In this document: positions 23,646-37,064 of the stretch, one piece after another | How positions within the stretch are numbered: position 1 is the first letter of the stretch | Layout: every line of letters starts with the position of its first letter | Source: Epiperipatus broadwayi | Taxonomy: Eukaryota > Onychophora > Udeonychophora > Euonychophora > Peripatidae | DNA: 64,000 nucleotides | Direction: 5' to 3' | NCBI GenBank assembly: GCA_028023455.1 | Contig: JAQFVV010012506.1 | Span: forward strand, 2,350,714-2,414,713 | The notes under the pieces: generated by a model | The model's input: the letters and a program-made list of their open reading frames with translations, nothing else | Databases searched by the model: none | What the model was told of the DNA's origin: nothing | Position numbers and translations under genes: made by a program

Positions 23646-25260
23646 TGGAGAATATATTTTAGCATTTAAATATATGTTTATGCTGAACTATAAAGATTAC
23701 ATAAACACATACAGATTGATAAAGATCAGACCAAACAAAAATAAAATAAGTACTAATTATTATTACGAATATATCTCCCTTCAACACAAAATCCCACTAA
23801 CATTTCAAATGACATTCTATTTCTCTCTTATTATTTAACATGAATCTAATTTTCTAAACCCCTCCCTTTCACTCTTTAAAATGAAATAATTTAACTAAAT
23901 AAATTCTCATACTTGAATCTCACATCTCCCCACAACTAAATTGTATATGCATAAAAAAAAAAAAAACATAATAATATAAAATGGTTTCATCTTAACAAAA
24001 TAAAAGTTGCTCCAAGTATTAATCTTTCAGAGCTAGAAAATTATTCATTTTTAATTACCAACAAACATTGGCCGGGAAATAGGCAGAAAAATATTTATTT
24101 GAGTAAAGCTTTTGTCGAGATGGAACACATATTGGCATATATTCATTTCATTTTAAGTAATTAATAATAATATTTTTTAAACCGCAATTAAAAAGAAGTT
24201 TAGCATTAAGAAGAGACATAATTTTAAAACAGATAAAAAGAGAGCAAAGACATTAGATTTTAAGTAAGAGCAAGTATATTTTTACAGAATATTAAATTAA
24301 ATAATTTAAATTACACTTTAGAAGACATTACAATTAGCAGGAGTTACATTATTGGGTAACTGGAGTTTTAGAAGAAATGAATTAGGCGGTTAGAAATAAC
24401 AAATTGTAGTCATATTACCTACTTTATTATAAGTCCAAATGGAAGTTGGAATCCCACGATAAGAAATGAATTTCCACACAGGCATAGCAAGCTATGAATT
24501 GACTAAAAGAGTTCAACAGTTAAGCAGTTCATTTTTATGAGGTTTCTCGGCTTATGGTAACTTTGATGGTCATGTTCAGGACATGGGAGTCGGGCAGGGT
24601 TGACGCCGTCTAATCTGCTACCATACTTCAGAACATTTTCATCATTATTTTAAAATTTTTACTGACGTAGATTTGCCAGGCAATTGCTGACAAAATCTGG
24701 GAATGGACTGGCTTCTATTGTTCTCTTTGTCTATTTATACTTTTTTAAACTGTTTTTGGGAAATTCCCTTTTTCATACGATCCAGGCTAAGTGGCAAAGT
24801 TTGGAGTACCTAAAGTATATTGGTATTGTATTCTTGAAATCACCTTTCGCAATAAATCCAATGATTTAATTGTTTCAACTCTATTTTTAATTAAATGTAG
24901 ATTTGCTGAATTTATATTTCAAATTATCTTTTCTAGTTTAATTTTTACTTTAATTAGAAAATCCATTATCATTTTGTTAAAGGATTTTCTTTTGTTTGAT
25001 GCTACTGTATGTTAGTGAGGTTTATCGTGAAAGCAAATCTCCAGAATAAAATACTTAAAAAAATATCATATTAAAAATTTATATATTGATTTTTTATAAA
25101 AGTTTTCATCTGTAATTCAATATATATGTAATTGCGTATATATATATCTGACTGGGCCCCTCTAATATCTATAGTAAAACATTTTAATAGAAAATTTATA
25201 CTTTAATAACTTATTTACTGGCCTAAAATTTAAATATAGCTAAAATGGCAGACAAAAAGC
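23646..25260. other. AT-rich DNA without recognisable genes
   Basis: The two overlapping 61- and 74-codon frames near 24684-25015 show no recognisable domain and probably arise by chance. A short GC-richer stretch (about 24540-24610) was noticed but not identified. Confidence 0.5.
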
Positions 25261-25261
25261 T

Positions 25262-25362
25262 TTACAGACATCGTAACATGTGTGGATCAGGTTCGATCCT
25301 TGTCTAGTAATCTAGAAAGATGTGAAGCATGGATCTGGCCTACAGATCCATCTGCTTCAATA
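25262..25362 (+). mobile_element. tRNA-like SINE fragment with hairpin
   Basis: gatcaggttcgatccttg (about 25287-25304) is a good B-box match. The A box region is degenerate. Downstream, gaagcatggatctg (25323-25336) and cagatccatctgcttc (25341-25356) form an imperfect hairpin, followed by a (TA)n run that may be the retroposon tail. Confidence 0.5.
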
Positions 25363-25369
25363 TATATAT

Positions 25370-26265
25370 ATATATAAGTATTTTTATTTTCTTTCTTAAG
25401 TAGTAAGATTGTATATGATCTTTTAGAGTTTTTTTATTCTTTTTTTATTTTCAAAAATTGCTGTTAAAGTCATGAAAAAATGTCCATAGCCTTTTATAGT
25501 AACTTATGATAATATTTGTCAGTTTTCATTAAAATAATATAGGATAAAATAGATGGTATATTTGATTTTTTATTAAATGCCAAAATGTATTCTTCACTTC
25601 AGGTCATCTAAACTTTTGAATTAGAAAATTTTTTAATTTTTCTATATGAAGTAAACTTTGTTATTAGTATTCAATTTGCAATTCTGCCAAAAACATTTAA
25701 AACCAGTGTTGTATAGTGTGTTAAATAAATTACTCCAAAACCCAGGAATAGACATATTAGGAAAGAAGTATACAATATCTATGCAATTAAAAAACAAAAT
25801 ATTAAAAAATCCACCTGAAATATGTGCTTTTTAATAATAAAATATAATTTATGTTAGATTTGTTTTTATTATGGGATTTAAAATAGCTAATATCAAAATT
25901 ACAACATTAGTAGATCTTATGGACTACATTTTGTCCAAATACTTGTAAAAGTACAAAAAGAAATAAGACAGACCCATATTCTATTTACAATAAATCAAAT
26001 ATTTGGATATGTCTTCAGTTGTGTCAAACTACACTCTTTTCCTGCATTGCATGTTATTACTGAAAAAAGTAATAAATAACTTTGACAAAAAGAAACTACT
26101 ATAAGTGTTAAACAACTTAAGCCAAAACAAAAACTAATATAAAGCCTACAAAAATGACTCAGAGCTTATATTATCATTTGCAGCTGAAATATCAAACAAG
26201 AAGAATAAAAAAATTTAATGTCATTATTTGATAATTTATCAAAACTGCTGTAGACATTGTTTAAA
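25370..26265. other. AT-rich DNA without recognisable genes
   Basis: Nothing recognisable was found on either strand. Confidence 0.55.
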
Positions 26266-26269
26266 AATC

Positions 26270-27897
26270 ACATACTAAATCTACACCATCATTATCAACC
26301 ATTATCAATCCACTGCAGAATAAAGGTCTCTCTAAGTTCAATCCATCTTCTCCTATATTTAGCTTTTCTTCTCCACATCACCCCTGCACACTTTCTTATT
26401 TCATCTATCCATCTCACATGTGGTCTCTTTCTGAGTCTTTTACAATCTCTCGGAATCCAGTTTAAGATTTCAATTGTCCATCTATTATCATCTCTTCTAG
26501 CAATATGTTCAGCCCAACTCCACCTCAGTCTTTTAATTTTTTCAATGAGTCAGTAACATCTGTTTGTTGTCTTACCCATATATTGTGCTTTTGATCTCTT
26601 CTTGTTACTCCCAATATGCACCTCTTCATACTTCTTTGAGTGTTCTGAAGTATCTGTATTGCTCTTATATTAAATGTCCAAGTCTCAGATCCATAAGTAA
26701 GAAATGGTAAAACACATTTATTAAAAACCTTCCTTTTCAAACACATATACATATTTCTTTTGGGTATCAAATTATTTCACCAAAAGCACTTCAACAAAGT
26801 TTAATTCTATGATTAATTTCATCCATTATGTTTCCATTTGTATTAACAATCTGACCAAGATATTTGTAGTTGTTAACTTCTTCTAACTCATCATAATCAA
26901 TCTTTATTGTTACATTTTGAGAAAATCCATTAAACATTACTTTAGTCTTTTTAACATTTATCTTTAGTCCTACTTTCATCTGATAACTCCTGCAACATTT
27001 TCTGCAGCTCTAAAGCATTATTTGCAAAAACAACTACATCATCTTAAAAATCTAAATGACTTAAATAATCTCCATTTACTTTCACTCCTTTAGCTTTCCA
27101 TTTTAATCCACAAAATACTTCTTGCAGTACTGCTGTAAAAAGTTTGGAGATATGGAGTCACCCTGTCTTACACTCTTCTCAATGTTGACTTTCTTAGTAT
27201 CATTATGTAATCTAATTGTTGCTGTTGCATTTTTATAAATATTCTTTAAAATATGACAATATCCTAGATCTATACCTTGATAATCCAATGCTTTAATCAC
27301 TGAAAAAATATTTATAGAATCAAATGCCTGTTCATAATCCACAAATCCAAAGCGTAATGGCAACTCATATTCATTTGTTCTTTCTCTAACTTCTCTCAAT
27401 ACCTGGATATGATATACTATACTAAAACCACATTTAAATTCAGCTTGTTCTCTTGGTTGGTGGAAATTCAATGTTCTCTGTAGACAAGTTGTAATTTATC
27501 TTGGTAAAAATTTTGTATAAAAACTGATAAAAGGCTGATAGGTCTGTAATTTCTAATATCTTCTTTTTTGCCTTTTTTAAATATTAATATTAATAGTGCA
27601 TTCTTCCAAATATCTGGTACATCTTTATTATTTAGACATTTGGTATATAACTTTGCTAAAAAAAATTCTATTTCTTCACCCCCTTCTTTTAATATATCAA
27701 TCATAATTCCATCATTACCTGGAATCTTTCCTTTCTTCATAAATTTAATTGCATGTCTCACTTCTTCATTTAAAATTCTGGGCAATTCAGAAGATATAAT
27801 AGATATAGGAGGTACTTGTTTTTTATTACTATATAATTCTTGATAGAAGTCTTCTACCCATTTTATGATGTCATCTCTCTTTTTAGTAACTTTAAAT
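26270..27897 (-). pseudogene. RTE-clade LINE reverse transcriptase remnant, 5' truncated
   Basis: Minus-strand pieces in order: 27785-27468 ([15 protein letters not shown] upstream, then [20 protein letters not shown] = RT motif 1), 27471-27103 (FHQPREQAEF, FGFVDYEQAFDS = motif A, VRQGDSISP = motif B), 26979-26791 (GLKINVKKTKVM, YKYLGQIVN) and 26770-26525 (YGSETWTF, RSMKRCILGVTRRD). This succession is characteristic of RTE elements. Motif C is destroyed: the expected FADD reads F-stop-DD because of a TAA at 27046-27044. Further frameshifts separate the four pieces. The endonuclease is absent (5' truncation near 27897). The 3' end carries short ttgataatgg-type repeats at about 26290-26310. The copy is clearly dead. 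Confidence 0.9.
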
Positions 27898-27970
27898 AAA
27901 GCAAATAAAATAAGTAAGAGGTCTACATTGTGTTCATCTGAAATTTTGTGTTAGTGGCATTTAAGTTATA

Positions 27971-28567
27971 TGTTGGATTATTTCCATGATACAATATTAA
28001 TTATTAATTTAACTATTATTAATTTTCTTCTTTTTTGAGTCAGCATAATATCTGGTAATTAATTAATATACTAAAAAAGATAGTTTTTTTTAATATTCAG
28101 CTTTATTATTGCATAGCATGCTTTCAATATATTCAATATATCATATTCATGGCATCTAATGGTGTGATTAATTGTTAAATATCTTTGGAAAAACCCAAAC
28201 TTTCCTATTTAAACTTTCTAAATACATTTGACTGTTAATATTAATATACAGACTAGTTTATAATAGAATATTTTGAATGGTTATTATTCTCATCTCTTCT
28301 TCAAATGTTGAGAGAATAGCATTGATGATTAAAGTATCGTAATAGTATTGATGAATCTAAAGATCCAGATTTAATTCCCATGTTAGTCCTGTCATTGACC
28401 AGATTAGCAATACCTGAAGAACAAAGGAGAATAATACCACTTGAAACATTATGCTTTATACTAGCCTATAAGCCATACTTATAGTTGAATGTATTTGAAA
28501 AGTTTAAATAAACTTTAATTTTTTATAAATAAACAATTAATATTAGATTATGGAAATAATCCAATGC
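27971..28567. mobile_element. Full-length MITE with ~18-bp TIRs and tRNA-like core
   Basis: The left end ttggattatttccatgat (27974) and right end atggaaataatccaa (to about 28565) are inverted. Internally at 28340-28400 it carries tgaatctaaagatccagatttaattcccatg…gaccagattagcaa, matching the tRNA-like core of the copy at 17.5 kb. A second family-like stretch (28142-28250) suggests an internal partial duplication or insertion of another copy. It has no coding capacity. Confidence 0.78.
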
Positions 28568-28569
28568 CT

Positions 28570-31147
28570 GATATATTATAAGGTTTATATGTTGATGCAC
28601 AGATTATACAAAAGCTAAAAAAGATATTGGAATAGTGAGGTGATATAACTTTTTATCAAAACTAAATAATAAAAAAAAGGAAAAATATATATAATAAAAT
28701 AAAAAAAAATAAAGCAAGTGATTAAGAAATTGAAAGCACAAACAACCTTAGCAATATACCTAATTTTATCATAAATGTCCAAATTCTTGGGTTATTTTTT
28801 TATATTTCTTTTGTAGAAACATTATAATTAAATACTCTGCTTAATTTGCTGCAGAGATTGATTGGCAGGCTCTGAACCTCAAAGCATATTGATTGGAATT
28901 TAGTTTTATCATTTGTGATGCTTGAACTTCTTCCAAATTCCTGAGCAATAAATCATTCAATTATTTTATTTATTATAATTAAATGTGCTATTAAAATACA
29001 AAGTGGCCACTCATTAGTAAAAAAAAATGCCACCTTATTAAAAAAAGTAAAAGTAGTACAACAATTAATATTAGAAGATTTAAGGTCTATGTCTATAAAA
29101 GATGTTGATTATATGATTCTAGCTAGGTATCTACTAAGAAAATTATAACATTAATAAGTACAAAACTGTCAACAAATCATTATGCAATAAAAAGAAATGG
29201 CCATAAATGCAACACTGAGATAACTATTACTTATACAAAGATAATAAATTGGAAAATTATTATATCATGGACAAAAAAAAACTTTTAATTAACCTATGGT
29301 ATGGTTAATTAGATCTATTAGAATTACATCAGTTAGCTCTAGGTTTTAGTTACTTGATACACAAATTAAGAAACTATAGAATTTTTCTATATATTATTTA
29401 TATTGATTTGATCATTAGAAAAATAGAAAAGAAGATACAAGATTTTTATTGATCTCACTTAAAGACACAAATTAACTATAGCCATGATGTGAAATTAAGA
29501 AACTGGCAACTGATAGTAAGATACCCTCTAAAGATTGATATATCTAAAGCTTTTGTAGGTATATTAACAACAAAAATTAACCCACACTTGAATTAAATAA
29601 AAGAAAACAAACAAATACATTAAGTATTTACACTAATTAAGCCTTATCAAATTATACAGTTTTTAATACAGTTCAGTAATCATGGAAATTTGAGTTATTA
29701 TGTAATCTGATTCACTCTAATTAACATAATAATAAGTAAAATCAATCATATAACAAAAATATATATTTGGAGAAACTCTTCACATTTAAAATAAAGATAA
29801 TCTAATGGTTTATTGCTTGGGAAGTCATAAGATATTTGAGCACTGAAAATTTATAGGTTGCACTGCTATTCATGATTCTTTTGCCATCACTTTCATACTT
29901 TTATAACATACAGGGCATTCTTCATATTATTATCTCTTAATAACTTTATTTTTAATTAAACAATGTGGTCTAAATTTAACTGAACTAAAATTATACACAA
30001 AACAAATATTTTGAGCTATTGATTCCAGAAGTCCCTTTAATAAATAGATTTACAAAATTCAGACACCTCCCCTTCCTGATAATCTAATCTTAACTTACAA
30101 TGTTTTATAAGATGAATCTAGTATCATCTACTTAAACTATGTAACACAAATAATGTGTATGTGTGGGAGCGAGGGAGCTCGAATAGATTTTAAATTATGG
30201 GGGGGGGGGAGTTTTATCAAGACATTTTTTTTTTTCAAAATATCCAAATCCTCATTTATATTTGACCTTTATTTTTAATCTTCTAATATTATACCAACCA
30301 AAACTTGCAGTGATAAAATATTAAATCTAAATTTGGAATTTATCTGGCTTGTAAAAGTAATATAAAAAGTTTTGCTCTTGTTTCAAAGAAAAGAAAGATT
30401 TTAGATATTGCTAAAACAAAGGTTTTCACATGGAAACTAAAGAAAAAAAAAAAAAAACATTAAAAAATTTAACCCAAATAATGCCATAGACTTGGCTGGT
30501 TTATCCAATATGATTTCATTTTTCATAATAGAAAATATAATAGGGTCAGATTGAATGCCAATTGGAGCAAATACTTTTATAATTGCTTAATTAAAAGTAC
30601 ACCTCAAACCAGAAAATGTGAATAATATGGACATTAAACAGCTTTACTATAAATGAAGTGGTCAGAAAAATAAATTAGGATAAGAATTGTAATCATTCAA
30701 ATTTTGTAAAAAATATTTTATGAATAAAAAACGTAATTGTAATAAATATATAAAAAGTGAATAGACCGGTTGTTTTTTTTTTCTATGACTTTTAGCCATA
30801 TGTCCCAAATATTAATTGTTACAAAGTTAATGTATTGAGAACACGTATTTTACTTTTCAATCAATCTGTAAAATTTAAAATCAAATGAATCTTTACAAAT
30901 TAAGACTACATGTCAAAAAAAACTCCTTAAGTCAATAGCTCATTTGCAACAACATGTTGATATGACAGAGTATTTATTTAAAAACTATTCTACTAATCAA
31001 ATAGTTTATACTTTGTATACAAGCAGTTTATACTGGTATACAAACATGCATAAATATATAATGTGAATATATAAATGAGGAAAGAATATATATATTTTAC
31101 TCAAATATGTGCATTATAAATTCTCTATAATAAAAAAAACTATTTTT
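28570..31147. other. AT-rich DNA without recognisable genes
   Basis: No gene was seen. It contains a G10 homopolymer at about 30200-30209 and several A and T runs. Confidence 0.55.
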
Positions 31148-31149
31148 TT

Positions 31150-31246
31150 TTCATGTGTCAAAGCATCAGCTGGGAAGCAAACCCGGGACAACTTCTTGTA
31201 AGGCAGCTGTGCTGACCAATCAGCCACCAATGCTTGACAAAAACTA
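31150..31246 (-). mobile_element. tRNA-derived SINE module, extended-stem type
   Basis: On the minus strand: tggctgattggtcagca (A box) … cccgggtttgcttcccag (B box). The flanks gtcaagcattg and gatgctttgac can pair, extending the acceptor-like stem. Related copies are at 50735 (deleted centre) and 53805. Confidence 0.72.
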
Positions 31247-34200
31247 TTTTATTTAGAATATATATATATAATAACCTTAAAATAGCTCACTATATTGCAA
31301 AAGTTTTTCTAAGAGCTACTATTAAAAAAACACAGTAAGATAATCAAAAGATTAGTTTCTAGGATAGTTTGTTGTTTTTATTTATTTTAATAGCTATTTA
31401 TCTATCAATATTAAATAATTAACTACCTTTTCAATGATACAGATAACAGAAAGATATCGTAAGACTGATTTAGGTGTGTATTTGAACCAGATATGGTTTA
31501 TTTACAAAATGCTAACAAATTTTTTAGCAACAATCTCTTACCAATAAATTGTGTAAATGATTATTAATCATTATTAGATTAAAAGTTATTATATTTTATT
31601 TAACTTTAATATAAAGATGTTCATTTGAAAATCTATATAGGACTTATCAAACTTACAAGACTTGATTGACTGAAATTCTTACACTTAATGTTGAAATGAT
31701 ATATAACAATCTTGAACTCAAACTGTTTAATGATTTGTTAAAGAATTGATAGTTATGAATAATGATCAAATAGTTTAATTGCTTGAACATTGTGAATTTT
31801 GACAAAATATTCTTTGGTCATAAATAGACTTTAAAAGTTACTTACTTTTTTTTTGTTTTTTTTTTAGTGATCATGTGATGCTTAATGGTTTACTTTTTTT
31901 CTAATACTTTATTTATATTTAAATCTAGATTAGCTCAAGGTTAGTAGTATATTGATAGGTACTATTCTATAGTGATTAATATTTGGAAAATAGGCTTGAA
32001 CATCATGCATTGTAAATAAATATATTTAAGTTCAAGCCATGTTATGAATTCAAAGTTATCTATAAACGTACAAAAAATATTAAAATGTTAAATTAATATT
32101 ATATTTCACCAGAAAAATTGAAATAGAGTGCTTTTAAGTGATTTAAAAGAATTTAAAAAGTTAAAAAATGGTATATAAAATATAAATTGAATTTAGTTTC
32201 AAAGATATTACTGATTAGCAATTCTATTTTATTGAAAGCAGAGAAGTTGGTAGATCAGAAAAATATTTCAATGCTATCATTTAAAATGAATATATATTTA
32301 AAAGATTAGAAATCAAATTCTAAGCTATTGGATAGTGATTTATCTTTTGTTTTTGCAAAAGAAGATAAAAATTCATTCAAAGATAAGATTTTTTTTTAAA
32401 CTTGCAGGAAGACAAAAAATTATTACTATATTTTTTATCTTTTGTAAAACAAAAAAAAAAAGATAAATTTCTTTTTAGAAACTATCAAATAGTTTCTACT
32501 TTCATCATACCTATCTGATTTTAAGTATCCAGGTTTCATATATTTACACATACATATATACTAAATCTTTTATTAATGTTTTTTCTTTAAATATTGTTTG
32601 AGTTAGAATGACCTAATGTTAATTAATTCACTATAATTATAGCTATTGTATATAAAACAGAAAGCCTTTTCTTTATCAGTATAAAATTTAAATCTAGAAA
32701 TTTACTTTCATGGTCCTGAATTACTTTATTGTTCCTTGTGAATGATCCTTTGTATAAAATCCTATACTGAATTCTGCTTGATTACCTAACAGTTATAAAA
32801 CATTTTATAAAAATATTTGCATAGGATTTTAACATGAATTTATAAACTATTAAAAATAAACGAAATATAGCAATAAATATTTGAATGCAGCTAACTCTTG
32901 ACCCATTGCTTTTTAGAGGATCATAGCAAGTTAACTATAGATTTATAAACAATAGATAAAAATCATTTTCAAGATTATCCACTGAGATATTGTACACAAA
33001 GTACCATTAGCTTCGAGTACAATGCATATTCTATATATCAAAAATGTATATGTATTGCATGTAATTCAGCATAGGACAACCATTCTTTAAAGACAAACTA
33101 GGAAAAGCATGGGAAAAATTAACAAAACATACATTTTTAAAAAGCAAACAACTTATAATACTAACAAATAGGCATATATATATATGAACATATGCATGTG
33201 TATATATTTGTAAGGTTTCTTTAAAATGTTATGTAAAATAAATTTTAATATTGTGCAAGGTATTTTTAAGTTGAATTATTAAAAAAGGTAATAATAATAT
33301 TAATAATTCTCTTATACATTGTTATGAAACTTTTTGAAAACTTTCAACTTTTGATTTTAGTATTAAATTGTTATTTTGTATCAGGATACAATAAATTTAA
33401 CTTGATTTGATAGCAATATACATTTGAAATGGAAAAAATTCTAAAAAATCCATTTTTGAACTTTTCAAATTTTGAAAAATTGAAATTGTAATAATATTAG
33501 ATAGTTTCATCATTAAATGGATGACAAGCAGAATTACTCTTATGATATGAACAAAACCTTTTCTAACTCTTCACTGCATACCCATGTTTTCAACCATGGC
33601 TATTTTTTGGAGAAAGCATTAGTAATTGTTCTGCACAAATTTTAATACCATTCTTTCACTTTTCACTTAAAATAGGTGGAAAAATGAAATAATGTTATAT
33701 TGATTTATTAGTTTAAAAAAATCTGAAGAGGTCAGTATTTCCTAGAAGTAGCAAAAGATCAAAGGGAAATTAGTCTCATCTCCATGTGCATAATGAATTT
33801 TGATTATTGTTCTATTCAATGAGACTAATTTGAAAGACACCTGGGTCTCTTTTTGTACAAATTTTTTAAATGCAATTTTGAAGTTATGTGATTCATGTTT
33901 CTTCTTAATATCTTTTTATGAGGTTTTTTTATTGATAAAGAAGTTCATATTTCATTTAAAATCAGAATTTCCTCATTTTATTATTGAAACAGTAAGATAT
34001 GCCTTACAAATCTTTGTTTCACCTTGCCTTCACTTTACCTACCCGTATATCTTATTTAAAACCATAATTTTATCATATTGTGTGTGTACTGTGTATATTT
34101 ACTGAAATCCTGCCTAAATTTATATGTCTAATGGGGTACCTGGGGTTTTATAATAATTAAATTTGTCTTAAACGGTTTTATTTTCAAACCGTCGAGTATA

Positions 34201-34915
34201 TTTTACACACATACTGCGATAATATTTTAAAAATTATGAAAATATTTTATTTAAAGTTTGTTTGTTTGGATCTGTTTATTTTGGGATATTATATTCGCTA
34301 TACTTGTTTTCATTTAATTTAAAATAATATCACTTATAAATAGATTTTAAACATTAAATTAAAAAAAAAAGTTGTAAATAAATTTTTACTTTAGTTTTCA
34401 AAATCATGCCATTTTCTTTTAAAATCAATGAGGGCGGGGAAAGAGAACAATAGTGGCTAATTTTAAACTGTTTATGCCAGTTTCACTAGTGGATTTTTTG
34501 ATTAATTAATTATAAGATAACAGTTTAGCTGGTGATTTTAATTAAATAAATTGGATCAGAATATCTGGGAAAGTGCGTGTAATAAATTTTAATTAAAAGT
34601 ACATTCTTTGGTATCTGATCTAATTACTAAGTTTGGATTACTGGATTTCTTGACCATGGGGCAAATGTGATTGTTTAATGGAGAGTATAAATAAGATTGA
34701 TTTTTGTGATAAGACAAATTTTAGTTTATCTAAGAAACAAGTTCAGACATCTTAATATAGATTTTAGTTGTCTAAAATCTGAGTTCAGTTCAAAATAAGT
34801 TTAAAGTTGAGAATAAGAAGTTTAAAAGAAAGAAGTTGGTCAAAGAAGTCACCTTATTTGATTCTCAATGAGAAGCAAACTGTATCCAAAAATTCCCATG
34901 GTGATCAACTTTAGA
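31247..34915. other. AT-rich DNA without recognisable genes
   Basis: No supported gene. A ~45-bp segment at about 31866-31912 (tgatcatgtgatgcttaatggttta) recurs at about 61132-61170 (tgatcatgtgatgtttagtggttta), so a dispersed unidentified repeat is present. The 101-codon frame at 33800-34105 has no recognisable domain. Confidence 0.5.
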
Positions 34916-34919
34916 ATGA

Positions 34920-35051
34920 CAGAATAAAAGGCAGTGGGCTGTTTTCACTCAGAATAGCTTCCTTGCTGCTGTCAGTCTCCATCCAAAGTACTGTAATTGT
35001 GCCTTGAAATGTCAACTAAAGCTACTCATGGAAACTGTATTGTAAAACATC
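34920..35051 (+). promoter_or_regulatory. Candidate host promoter and 5' UTR
   Basis: A TATA-like box (gaataaaag, 34922-34930) is followed by an Inr-like tcactc with its A at 34947. About 105 bp of balanced-composition sequence then lead to the ATG at 35052. An upstream ATG (atgtcaact, about 35006) opens a short frame that ends just past the main ATG in another frame, which could damp translation. Position and composition are suggestive, but nothing proves transcription. Confidence 0.35.
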
Positions 35052-35162
35052 ATGAATTCTGATGCTGCTTGTAAAACTGTGATCACAGAGGAGACCCAAA
35101 GTCTGCTCAAAAACTCTATTCTAAATTTGCGAAATGCTTATGGACTGTCCTTACAAAGAGAG
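35052..35162 (+). CDS. Candidate first coding exon of an unidentified host gene
   Basis: An open segment of exactly 37 codons starts at ATG 35052 and runs to …caa aga gag, followed at once by gtaatt, a plausible 5' splice donor, in phase 0. An in-frame stop (35043-35045) lies just upstream, which fixes the ATG as the start. The predicted peptide (MNSDAACKTVITEE…NLRNAYGLSLQRE) has balanced amino-acid use, unlike the surrounding AT-driven frames. I do not recognise the protein. No downstream exon could be linked with confidence, so later exons would lie beyond a long intron or outside the window. A retroelement 5' leader is an alternative. Confidence 0.4.
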
Positions 35163-36895
35163 GTAATTAAAATGTAACCCAAGATATCATAAACCTTAAG
35201 CTATAGCTATTTTAATAATGTATTTCATATTATGTATTTATCGTGTGTAATTAGTTAATTTTTCCTTAATGCATGTTACACTTCTTCTAACTTGGGTTAT
35301 CTTTTTTTATATGTAAATATGTTAACATTATATTTTGAATGCCTTATTATAATGTGATTTTAAATTGATTCTTTCAAGCCTGTGTGAATTGTGTAAGGAA
35401 ATCTTTTAAATGCTTGTTTGCCATGTTAATTACTAAATTGCAAGCATGCATTCCCCCTTCACTTTATTAAGCTGTATTCAAGATAATTAGTTTACATATT
35501 ATATAAATGATTTTAAATAGTTTTTTTATTTAAATGTTGTTGAGAGAGGCTGGCCATAAAATAAGTTTAAGAGCGAGTTATTCTGCCTTTTTTGAACTGC
35601 TCTTTTTATATATATTTTAAAGTTATGTTATGTGTTGTTGGTGAATGTGCTGAAGTATTAAATTCACTTTACTATTCCCAAGTTCATCGATGGCTGAGTC
35701 TGTGTTCCTGTTTTACTCCGCAATTGTCATTAGAGTGTGACATAAATATCTCACTGGGAATTTATTTGCATATGTCCCCACAGTTACGAAGCTCCTGGGT
35801 GTGGGCCAGGCTTGAGCTGTGTAAGGACTAGAAATGTCCCAGATAAATGGCAAAATGCCTATCTAAACTTCAAATTTAGTTTTAGTTATTTGTTTTCTGG
35901 TAAAGCCACAGTTTTATCATAATACTCCATTCTTTGCACTTTATCACTAGCATCACCGCATGCATATTCCCATAATAATTTTTTAATAACATTAATTAAA
36001 TGAATTCCAGTAATGCCCAGTATAACTTTATCTTAGAATTAGAATCAACATTCACATGAGCTTCTCTTATTATTTTAAGGTTCCCTATTCATGCTTAATT
36101 CGTTACTTAAATTGCTTTAATACTTTATGTAGCTCATATATACTTACTTTGTAATATAATAGACACATTATAATATAAAATAACTAAAGTAGAAATACAA
36201 ATATTTATGTATATCTTTATTTTGCTATCAATTCTGGAGGGCATATTTTATAACTTTATATGCCTAAATAAATAGTGTAATTATTAAATATTATCTTTAA
36301 ATTTATTTCTTTTCTTTATTTATTTGGGGTGCAATCTAAGTTACATATCATATTAGGCTTATCTTGGGCACATCTATAAGTCATTGTTGAATGAACCTAA
36401 GGTTATTTTAGATTTAAGAGTCTTTTGTTTCTCCCTGACCACCAGCACTGGCAGGAAGTTATACTATTAGTAGCATCAGATACATTATCACATAGAGGGC
36501 ATGTGGAATTTAGACTTTGGATTTAAACTTGGGATTTCTGGGAAGTAACCCTTCCTAGTGTTGAGTTCCATGGCCAGGGATTAAATTCTGCAGTGTGTTA
36601 GTGATATAGATGAGTTTTGACCATTACAGTATACACCCATTAAATTTTACATACTTTAAATGCCTGTTGGAAAAAGATTGGGCAATAAATTTAGATACTG
36701 TAGAAGATTTAAAAAAAGATAATGAAACAAAAGTGAAACCTTTTCCTTTTATAGAAAAAATGATTTGAGAAAGTCTTCAACTTTCTAATCAATTGGAAAA
36801 TCATTTTTTATTAATGACGTGAATTATGAATGAGCTCTTAAATTCCAATAAGAGCTAAATAGTTGTATGTCTGTATTATGTATGTGTATATTTAT
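35163..36895. other. Possible first intron; no gene recognised
   Basis: If the exon ending at 35162 is real, this is the beginning of its intron. A GC-richer stretch at about 35640-35830 contains a 79-codon frame with a low-complexity start and no recognisable domain, and I do not call it a gene. Around 36440-36600 there is an unidentified moderately GC-rich stretch. Confidence 0.4.
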
Positions 36896-36899
36896 ATTT

Positions 36900-37060
36900 T
36901 TTTTCTACACATATATACATGGAGAGACAGAAAAAGTTATAAGTAAAAATATTTAGGAACTTTTAATTTCTACTTTTAAAAAATGTATCTTTAAAAGTTC
37001 TTAAATATTTTTACTTGTAACTTTTTTTATCTAAAAGTCTCTCCATGTATCTATGTGTAT
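36900..37060. mobile_element. Inverted-repeat (MITE-like) hairpin
   Basis: The left arm about 36903-36965 (cacatatatacatggagagac…aagtaaaaatattta) and right arm about 36997-37058 (taaatatttttacttgtaac…gtctctccatgtatctatgtg) are inverted. They are separated by ~30 bp of AT-rich sequence that itself contains taaaag/cttttaa inversions. There is no coding capacity. Confidence 0.88.
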
Positions 37061-37064
37061 AATA

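Noticed and set aside
33800-34105. 101-codon plus frame as a gene
   Set aside because: Phe/Ile/Leu-rich composition follows from T-rich DNA; no domain and no promoter or splice context.
35592-35831. 79-codon plus frame downstream of the candidate exon
   Set aside because: No recognisable domain, no splice-site logic linking it to the exon, and it begins in AT-rich low-complexity sequence.
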